This document shows positions 1-6,003 of a stretch of DNA of 7,654 nucleotides, in pieces (position 1 is the first letter of the stretch; the number at the start of each line of letters is the position of its first letter). Source of the DNA: Thermomonas sp. (GTDB lineage: Bacteria; Pseudomonadota; Gammaproteobacteria; Xanthomonadales; Xanthomonadaceae); NCBI GenBank assembly GCA_024711415.1, contig JANJSW010000155.1, forward strand, positions 1-7,654, in the 5' to 3' direction. Position numbers and translations under genes: made by a program. The notes under the pieces are model-generated. The model was given only the letters and a program-made list of their open reading frames with translations, ran no database searches and was not told the DNA's origin.

Positions 1-236
1 CGTGAGCGCGCATCGTCCGACAGGCCGCTCACGTCCTCGCCGTCGAGCTGGTAGCGGCCGCCGGTGAAATCCTCGAGCAGGCCGGCGATGTTGAGGAAGG
101 TGGTCTTGCCCGAGCCCGAAGGTCCGGTGACGGCGACGAACTCGCCCTCGCCGACCTGCAGGTCGAGCGAGCGCAGTGCGTGCGTCTCCACGAGTTCGGT
201 GCGGTAGACCTTGGTGACCTGGCGCATGTCCAGCAT
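1..236 (-). CDS. MacB/LolD-type ABC transporter ATP-binding protein (N-terminal part, cut by window edge)
   Basis: This is the nucleotide-binding subunit of an ABC exporter, which would hydrolyse ATP at the inner face of the cytoplasmic membrane to drive the linked permease. Only the first 78 residues are in the window. They contain an A-loop aromatic (Tyr11 in VTKVYRT) and a complete Walker A, GPSGSGKTT, at residues 38-46. These are followed by LNIAGLLEDFTGG and an LDGEDVSGLSD segment typical of the MacB/LolD/FtsE group. The Q-loop, signature motif and Walker B lie beyond position 1. The ATG at 236 has an AAGGA ribosome site nine bases upstream; a second Met is at residue 4. The gene follows the 69-residue ORF by 28 bases and the adaptor gene beyond it, so a MacAB-like tripartite exporter is the best reading. 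The FtsX/MacB-type permease should come next. Family assignment is firm; the exported substrate cannot be told. Confidence 0.93.
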   Translation of the reverse strand, partial: MLDMRQVTKVYRTELVETHALRSLDLQVGEGEFVAVTGPSGSGKTTFLNIAGLLEDFTGGRYQLDGEDVSGLSDDARS

Positions 237-264
237 GACGGGGATTCCTTGTGTGGTTGTCGGG

Positions 265-474
265 TCAGGAAACGCGGAAGCGCGGCGCCAGCGCCTCGGC
301 CGGCAGGTAGTCCGGCGTGGTGCGCGTGCGGTGGCGTGTCGTGTCGGCGGGGCCGCGATTGGCGTCGCGGTCGGTGGTGCGGGCGAACAGTTCGCTCAGG
401 CGCGGCGGTACCGCATCGGCGAGCTGCGCGGGCGTCCAGCGGAAGGTGGGGAAGTCGCGGTCGATGGCATGCAT
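265..474 (-). CDS. Small hypothetical protein inside the exporter operon (69 aa)
   Basis: I do not recognise a family for this 69-residue protein. It has no signal peptide, membrane segment or Cys/His metal motif. The N-terminal half is mixed and plausibly helical (MHAIDRDFPTFRWTPAQLAD, then a PPRLSELFA stretch). The C-terminal half is rich in Arg, Thr and Pro (DTTRHRTRTTPDYLPAEALA) and looks unstructured. Three things support it as a real gene. A GAGGA ribosome site sits seven bases before its ATG. It lies 17 bases after the adaptor stop and 28 bases before the ATPase start on the same strand. Without it, a roughly 255-base hole would break an otherwise tight operon. An overlapping plus-strand frame is a shadow of the GC-rich sequence. 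It could be a small accessory or regulatory protein of the exporter, but that is inference from position only. Confidence 0.6.
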   Translation of the reverse strand: MHAIDRDFPTFRWTPAQLADAVPPRLSELFARTTDRDANRGPADTTRHRTRTTPDYLPAEALAPRFRVS

Positions 475-491
475 GGCGGGATCCTCGCTGC

Positions 492-1811
492 TCAGTTGCC
501 GGAGATGCGGACGCGTTCGGCGGTGCCGAACTGGTCGGTGCCGGAGACGACGATGCGGTCGCCGACCTTCAGGCCCGAGACGATTTCGACGGAAGACAGG
601 CTGGATGCCCCGGTGCGGATCGGGCGGCGCGTCGCGCTGCTGCCATCCACGACCCAGGCGAGGTTGCCGCCGTCCTGTTCCAGGAACGGGCCGCGCTCCA
701 CCATCAGCACGTCGCGGCGGGTGTCCATCACGATCCGCACGCTCAGCCGCTGGTTCTGGCGCAGGCCCGGGGGCTGTTTGCCTTCGGCGAAGCGCACGCG
801 GGCGGTCACTTCGCCGTTGACCACTTCGGGCGACACTGCGGCGATCTCGCCGGCGTACTGCGCGTTGTTGGCGCTGATCCGCGCAGGCATGCCGATGCCA
901 AGGTCGCGGGCGAAGCTCTCCGGCACCTTGATCTCGACCTCGAAGCGGCTTAGGTCCACCACGCTGAGCACCGGCCCGTTGGTGGCGACCTGGGTGCCCT
1001 GCGGCACCTGCACCTGCCCGACCTGGCCATCGAACGGCGCGCGCAGGGTCAGCGCCTCCACCTGCCGGCGCGCTTCCTCCACCACCGCGCGCTGGCGCTG
1101 CGCCTGCAGCTGCTTGTTGCGCGTGTCCAGCCCGGCGCCGCTGCTCTGCAGCGAGAAATCCTTGCGCGCGGCGGACAGGCCGATGTCGGCCTTCTTCATC
1201 AGGTCCTGCGCGCGCGCCAGATCGTTCTGCGGCACCGCGCCGCCTTCATAGGCGCGCTGGTAGCGCTCCAGATCGCGCATCGCCGCGGTGCGGTCGACAC
1301 TGGCCTGGTCCAGTGCGCGCTGCGCGTTGGCGCGCGCGATCTGCGCATCCAGCACGGCGCGGCTGGCTTCGGCCTCCAGGCTGGCGAGGGTGGATTCCTC
1401 CTGCACCAGCCTGCTGCGCAGTTCGGGGCTGTCGATCACCGCCAGCGGCTGTCCCTTCGCCACCTTGTCGCCGGCGACGATCTGCAGCGCCACGGTGCCG
1501 GCGGCGATCGCGTACAGGGTGGGGCTGTTGGCGGCGATCACCCGGCCTTCGGCGCTGAGGTCGCGGACCAGGTCGCCGCGGGTGACGCTGGCGATGCGCA
1601 GGCGCGAGGCGTCGAACGAGCGGTCGCCCGACAGCCAGCCGGAGGCCACCCAGCCGCCCAGCGCCAGCACCACCGCGGCGCTGGTCGCGGCGATGGCGAT
1701 CCGCCTGCGACGGCCGGGGCGAAAGGGTGTGGCCATGACCTGGTCCTGGCCGGAGGTGTCGCGGATGCGGCGGTGGTTGTCCATGCGGGCGTCGGTGGAA
1801 GAAGGGTCCAT
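492..1811 (-). CDS. HlyD/MacA-family periplasmic adaptor (membrane fusion) protein
   Basis: This adaptor subunit would bridge an inner-membrane transporter and an outer-membrane channel; here the partner is most likely the MacB-type ABC system encoded just downstream. The 439-residue protein has a basic cytoplasmic tail (RRRR at 34-37) and one membrane anchor at about 38-60. The first biotinyl/lipoyl half is at about 104-128 ([20 protein letters not shown]). A Glu/Ala/Arg/Gln-rich coiled-coil hairpin spans about 130-250. The second lipoyl half is at about 257-286 ([20 protein letters not shown]). A beta-barrel follows at about 288-365 and a membrane-proximal domain reaches the C-terminus ([18 protein letters not shown]). 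The motif order and length fit the RND/MacA adaptor family. The ATG at 1811 has a GAAGGA ribosome site five bases upstream; Met26 is an alternative that would keep the anchor. It is the first gene of the minus-strand operon, divergent from glmS. Whether the partner is truly MacB-like or another ABC class is not decided by this sequence. Confidence 0.94.
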   Translation of the reverse strand: MDPSSTDARMDNHRRIRDTSGQDQVMATPFRPGRRRRIAIAATSAAVVLALGGWVASGWLSGDRSFDASRLRIASVTRGDLVRDLSAEGRVIAANSPTLYAIAAGTVALQIVAGDKVAKGQPLAVIDSPELRSRLVQEESTLASLEAEASRAVLDAQIARANAQRALDQASVDRTAAMRDLERYQRAYEGGAVPQNDLARAQDLMKKADIGLSAARKDFSLQSSGAGLDTRNKQLQAQRQRAVVEEARRQVEALTLRAPFDGQVGQVQVPQGTQVATNGPVLSVVDLSRFEVEIKVPESFARDLGIGMPARISANNAQYAGEIAAVSPEVVNGEVTARVRFAEGKQPPGLRQNQRLSVRIVMDTRRDVLMVERGPFLEQDGGNLAWVVDGSSATRRPIRTGASSLSSVEIVSGLKVGDRIVVSGTDQFGTAERVRISGN

Positions 1812-1836
1812 GCCTGTCCTTCAGCAATCCGCGTGC

Positions 1837-1852
1837 CAATCACAAGTGATTG
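1837..1852. promoter_or_regulatory. Perfect inverted repeat, candidate operator of the exporter operon
   Basis: The sequence CAATCAC-AA-GTGATTG is a perfect 7+2+7 inverted repeat in an AT-rich island of otherwise GC-rich DNA. Its centre (1844.5) coincides with the transcription start predicted from the minus-strand promoter described separately. A repressor bound there would block initiation. Dyads of this size are usual for dimeric regulators such as GntR, TetR, MarR or PadR types, which often control drug exporters. No regulator gene is in the window, so the binding protein is unknown. Confidence 0.45.
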
Positions 1853-1880
1853 ATATATATGGGTTTGATTGCAGTGTCCG
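1852..1880 (-). promoter_or_regulatory. Candidate sigma70 promoter for the exporter operon
   Basis: Read on the minus strand, CGGACA at 1880-1875 matches the -35 consensus at four of six positions. A 17-base spacer separates it from TATATC at 1857-1852, which matches the -10 consensus at four of six. Initiation would fall near 1845, giving a leader of about 34 bases that ends in a strong GAAGGA ribosome site. The AT-rich context supports it. Assignment is by consensus matching only. Confidence 0.45.
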
Positions 1881-1919
1881 GTGTCCGGACGGACGCACTC
1901 CGGCGTCCGCGCGGACACC
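1874..1919. repeat. GTGTCCG/CGGACAC repeat cluster between divergent genes
   Basis: Two tandem GTGTCCG heptamers lie at 1874-1880 and 1881-1887, and the inverse CGGACAC lies at 1912-1918. A larger imperfect inverted repeat pairs 1880-1894 with 1905-1919 (13 of 15 positions) around a ten-base spacer. The right arm contains a perfect 12-base palindrome, GTCCGCGCGGAC, at 1905-1916. The first heptamer contains the predicted -35 of the exporter promoter and the inverted copy contains a possible -35 of glmS. The cluster therefore looks like a regulator-binding site affecting one or both genes, though a role is not proven. Confidence 0.4.
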
Positions 1920-1942
1920 CGTCGGCCCGCTGCGACTACACT
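1912..1942 (+). promoter_or_regulatory. Weak candidate promoter for glmS
   Basis: TACACT at 1937-1942 matches the -10 consensus at four of six positions, preceded 19 bases away by CGGACA at 1912-1917. Initiation near 1949 would give a leader of about 23 bases with a GGAG ribosome site at 1958-1961, ten bases before the ATG. The spacer is longer than optimal, so this is only the best candidate in the region. Confidence 0.25.
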
Positions 1943-1971
1943 TCCCCATCCCCCAACGGAGCAGTGCCAGC

Positions 1972-3819
<1,848 letters not shown>

Positions 3820-3832
3820 GCAGCGACGAAGA

Positions 3833-3874
3833 TTGTCCTGGATCAAGGCTGGCGCGCGCCGTCGCGCCTAGGCT
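3833..3874 (+). promoter_or_regulatory. Candidate FNR/Anr-type class II promoter for deoA
   Basis: TTGTC-CTGG-ATCAA at 3833-3846 matches the FNR/Anr consensus TTGAT-N4-ATCAA at eight of ten positions, with a perfect right half. TAGGCT at 3869-3874 can serve as a -10 element (four of six) and would place initiation near 3881. The box centre would then be at -41.5, the standard position for activation by FNR-family regulators. There is no good -35 hexamer, as expected for an activator-dependent promoter. The spacing agreement is striking but the left half-site is imperfect. Confidence 0.4.
3851..3868. other. Short GC hairpin downstream of glmS
   Basis: GGCGCG at 3851-3856 pairs with CGCGCC at 3863-3868 around a six-base loop. 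No T-run follows, so it is not a convincing intrinsic terminator for glmS. It lies within the predicted deoA promoter spacer and may be incidental in such GC-rich DNA. Confidence 0.2.
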
Positions 3875-3910
3875 GGCGGCGCCGGTCTTCGGCTGCCTGC
3901 GGTGATCCCG

Positions 3911-3961
3911 ATGTCGCTTCGCCATTTCCCGCGCGGCCAGCGCCGCGGGCGCTCCGCATGA
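3911..3961 (+). other. Possible 16-codon upstream ORF coupled to deoA
   Basis: An ATG at 3911 opens a short frame encoding MSLRHFPRGQRRGRSA. Its TGA stop overlaps the deoA ATG as ATGA (3958-3961). The deoA start itself has no clear Shine-Dalgarno sequence, so translational coupling from this mini-ORF could explain its initiation. The mini-ORF has only a weak GGTGA ahead of it. The peptide is basic and resembles no leader peptide I recognise. Chance occurrence is quite possible. Confidence 0.22.
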
Positions 3962-5262
3962 ACCCCTGGTCCGCTGTTGCGCTGATCCGCGCCAAGCGCG
4001 AAGGACGCAGGCTGGACGCCGCGCAGTGGCAGGCGCTGGCCGAGGGCATCGCCAGCGAGGCGTGGAGCGAGGGCCAGGTCGGTGCGTTCGCGATGGCGGT
4101 GGCATGGCGCGGGCTGGATGCCGCCGAGTGCCGCGACTTCACCTTCGCGCTGCGCGATTCCGGCCGCCGGCTGGACTGGCGCGGCCTGCCCGGTCCGGTG
4201 CTGGACAAGCATTCCACCGGCGGCGTCGGCGACTGCGTGAGCCTGGCGCTGGCGCCGCTGCTGGCGGCCTGCGGCGCGTATGTGCCGATGATTTCCGGGC
4301 GCGGCCTGGGCCATACCGGCGGTACCCTGGACAAGCTGGAAAGCCTGCCCGGCTATGACGTGAATCCCGACCCCGCGCGCTTGGCGCGGGTGGTGCGCGA
4401 GGCCGGCTGCGCCATCGTCGGGCAGAGCGCGGATCTGGTGCCGGCCGACCGCCGCCTGTACGCGGAGCGCGACGTCACCGCCACGGTCGACGTGCCCGAA
4501 TTGATCGTGGCCTCGATCCTGTCGAAGAAGCTGGCCGGCGGCGCGCAGGCGCTGGTGCTGGACATCAAGACCGGCAGCGGCGCGCAGACGCCGGCCGAAG
4601 CCGATGCGCAGGCGCTGGCCGCGCGCATGCAGGCAGTGGCGGCAGGCAGCGGTCTGCAGCTGGCGGTGATGCTCAGCGACATGGGCCAGGTGCTCGGGCG
4701 CAGCGCGGGCAATGCGCTGGAGGTGCAGGGCGTGCTGGATCTGCTGGCGGGCCGGCCGCGTTGCCTGCGCCTGCAGGCGTTGGTACTCGCACAGGCGGCG
4801 CGCCTGCTGCACATGGCGGGGCTGGCCGAGAGCGAGGACGCGGCGCTGCTGCGCGCGCGCCAGGCGCTGGACAGCGGCGCGGCGGCGGAGCGCTTCGCGC
4901 GGATGGTGGCGGCGCTGGGCGGGCCGGTCGACGTGTTCGCGCACGCGCTGCCGCAGGCGCCGGTGCAGCGGGAGGTCACGGTGCAGGCAGCCGGCGTGGT
5001 GCAGGCCGTCGACGTGCGCGCGCTGGGCGAATGCGTGGTCGATTTGGGCGGCGGCCGGCGCGTGCCGGGCGCGGCCATCGACCCGGCGGTGGGCCTGTCC
5101 GAGGTGGCCGAGCGCGGGCAGTGGCTGGAAGCTGGCGCGGCCTTGGCCATCGTGCATGCGCGTACCGCCGCCGATGCCGAGCGCGCGGCGGCGCAGGTGC
5201 GTGCGGCATTCACGCTGGGCGAGACCGCGCCTGCGGCGGTACCGGCGTGGCGTTGGCTGTAG
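3958..5262 (+). CDS. deoA: Thymidine phosphorylase
   Basis: This cytoplasmic enzyme reversibly phosphorolyses thymidine or deoxyuridine to the free base and 2-deoxyribose-1-phosphate, for salvage or catabolism of pyrimidine deoxynucleosides. The 434-residue length and layout match bacterial DeoA. A small alpha domain (about 1-65) precedes the large alpha/beta domain. That domain has the phosphate loop KHSTGGVGD at 84-92 and the family signature SGRGLGHTGGTLDKLE at 113-128. Active-site residues His85, Arg171 (AERD), Ser186 and Lys190 (ASILSKK) fall at the same numbers as in E. coli DeoA, as I recall them. The C-terminal domain has the usual GGGRR and ending. No upstream in-frame ATG or GTG was found near the ATG at 3958, although that ATG lacks a clear ribosome site. 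The gene is flanked by glmS and convergent cdd, not by deoC, deoB or deoD. The 434-residue length makes the longer AMP-phosphorylase-like homologues (about 500 residues) unlikely. Confidence 0.96.
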   Translation: MNPWSAVALIRAKREGRRLDAAQWQALAEGIASEAWSEGQVGAFAMAVAWRGLDAAECRDFTFALRDSGRRLDWRGLPGPVLDKHSTGGVGDCVSLALAPLLAACGAYVPMISGRGLGHTGGTLDKLESLPGYDVNPDPARLARVVREAGCAIVGQSADLVPADRRLYAERDVTATVDVPELIVASILSKKLAGGAQALVLDIKTGSGAQTPAEADAQALAARMQAVAAGSGLQLAVMLSDMGQVLGRSAGNALEVQGVLDLLAGRPRCLRLQALVLAQAARLLHMAGLAESEDAALLRARQALDSGAAAERFARMVAALGGPVDVFAHALPQAPVQREVTVQAAGVVQAVDVRALGECVVDLGGGRRVPGAAIDPAVGLSEVAERGQWLEAGAALAIVHARTAADAERAAAQVRAAFTLGETAPAAVPAWRWL

Positions 5263-5312
5263 CGCGGGGAGTCTGCCTGTCGTCGACGAGGGCAGTCACA
5301 AGCCCGCGCTAT
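5259..5312. repeat. GTAG-headed palindrome (REP-like) between convergent deoA and cdd
   Basis: TAGCGCGGG at 5260-5268 is perfectly repeated in inverse as CCCGCGCTA at 5303-5311. Inside it a second stem pairs CTGCC (5273-5277) with GGCAG (5291-5295) around the palindrome CGTCGACG. The left end reads GTAG, as in the GTAG-headed REP elements known from Stenotrophomonas and relatives. The deoA stop codon TAG (5260-5262) is part of the element. There is no T-run, but a folded transcript here could protect 3' ends or weaken read-through between the convergent genes. Only one copy is visible, so repeat status is inferred. Confidence 0.42.
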
Positions 5313-5333
5313 GACCGCAGCGTTGCCTGTGCT

Positions 5334-5756
5334 TCAGCGCTCGGGAAAGCTGAAGCGATGCGGCAGCAGTGCGCCTGCGGTGACGTCCAGCCACTGCGCG
5401 TCGGGCTGGCGGAAGCTCACGGTCGCGTCTTCGCCGAATTCCACCAGCGCCTGCCGGCATCCGCCGCAGGGCGAGATCGGCAATACATTGCCGGCGGCGT
5501 CGAACGCGGTGACCGCGATCGCGGCTAGCCGGAAGCCAGCGCCCTCGGCCTGCACCGCCGCGGCGATGGCGGCGCGCTCGGCGCAATTGCCCAGGGTGTA
5601 GGACGCGTTCTCCACGTTGCAGCCGGTGTAGACACCGCCTGCGGCCGAACGTAATGCGGCGCCGACGCGCAGCCGCGAATACGGCGCATAGGCCTGTTGC
5701 GCAGCCTGCAGGGCGCGAGCGCGCAGGGTATCGAGATCGGACATTTGCAGTGTCAT
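5334..5756 (-). CDS. cdd: Cytidine deaminase (homotetrameric type)
   Basis: This zinc enzyme hydrolytically deaminates cytidine and deoxycytidine to uridine and deoxyuridine in the cytoplasm as part of pyrimidine salvage. Counted from the ATG at 5756 the protein has 140 residues, the size of the short tetrameric class (Bacillus type) rather than the dimeric E. coli type of almost 300. The substrate-binding YAPYSRLRVGAAL and GCNVENASY segments are present. The catalytic NCAERAA motif supplies zinc ligand Cys58 and the proton-shuttling Glu60. PCGGCRQ supplies Cys97 and Cys100, the three-cysteine zinc site of this class. Neither ATG at 5756 nor the alternative at 5744 has a clear ribosome site; 5744 gives 136 residues and fits the family length slightly better. 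The frame stays open further upstream, but those residues do not resemble the family. The gene converges on deoA, whose product acts on the deoxyuridine it makes. Confidence 0.95.
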   Translation of the reverse strand: MTLQMSDLDTLRARALQAAQQAYAPYSRLRVGAALRSAAGGVYTGCNVENASYTLGNCAERAAIAAAVQAEGAGFRLAAIAVTAFDAAGNVLPISPCGGCRQALVEFGEDATVSFRQPDAQWLDVTAGALLPHRFSFPER

Positions 5757-5880
5757 CGGACAGATGGCCACGCATGGTGGCACGCTGCGGCCGGCGGCGC
5801 ACGGGCGCTGGCCCGCAGCCGCGGGGGAAATCCTTGCGCAGCGGGGTGCGTCGCCGCGCCGGGCGTCCCGGGGCCCGGTA

Positions 5881-5907
5881 TTGCCGATGCCCATGCCCGC
5901 ATAGGCT
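5881..5907 (+). promoter_or_regulatory. Weak candidate promoter for the GGDEF-EAL gene
   Basis: TAGGCT at 5902-5907 is the same hexamer as the proposed deoA -10, with TTGCCG at 5881-5886 as a possible -35 and a short 15-base spacer. Nothing else in the 247-base divergent gap looks better. Initiation near 5914 would leave a leader of about 90 bases to the preferred start. Confidence 0.2.
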
Positions 5908-5947
5908 TGTGAATGCACCATGGCATGGGGGATGCTGCGCGATGAAC

Positions 5948-5964
5948 CATCGCCGGGGGCGATG
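5948..5964 (+). other. 7-bp hairpin in the leader of the GGDEF-EAL gene
   Basis: CATCGCC at 5948-5954 pairs perfectly with GGCGATG at 5958-5964 around a GGG loop. If translation begins at 6004 it lies in the 5' leader; if it begins at 5962 the start codon would be inside the stem. I see no c-di-GMP riboswitch core around it. The remainder of the 5757-6003 gap holds only GC-rich sequence with no recognisable element. Confidence 0.25.
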
Positions 5965-6003
5965 ATGGATGGGGGCCGGATGCTTGAGGACAGGCCAGGC
6001 GCG

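Noticed and set aside
180..953. Plus-strand open frames of 257 and 346 codons over the exporter operon
   Set aside because: They are antisense to the ATPase, the 69-residue ORF and the adaptor, with unstructured Arg/Ala-rich translations.
1288..1971. Upstream extension of the glmS frame
   Set aside because: GlmS needs Cys immediately after the initiator Met, and the extension overlaps the adaptor gene on the other strand.
1943..1971. glmS ribozyme in the glmS leader
   Set aside because: That ribozyme is a feature mainly of Firmicutes, and this leader is too short and lacks its core.
3851..3874. Intrinsic terminator of glmS
   Set aside because: The hairpin is not followed by a T-run.
3868..5157. 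Minus-strand open frame of 429 codons opposite deoA
   Set aside because: Low-complexity composition and full overlap with a gene whose catalytic residues are all identified.
5757..6003. c-di-GMP riboswitch upstream of the GGDEF-EAL gene
   Set aside because: No GEMM-type conserved core was seen; only an isolated 7-bp hairpin is present.
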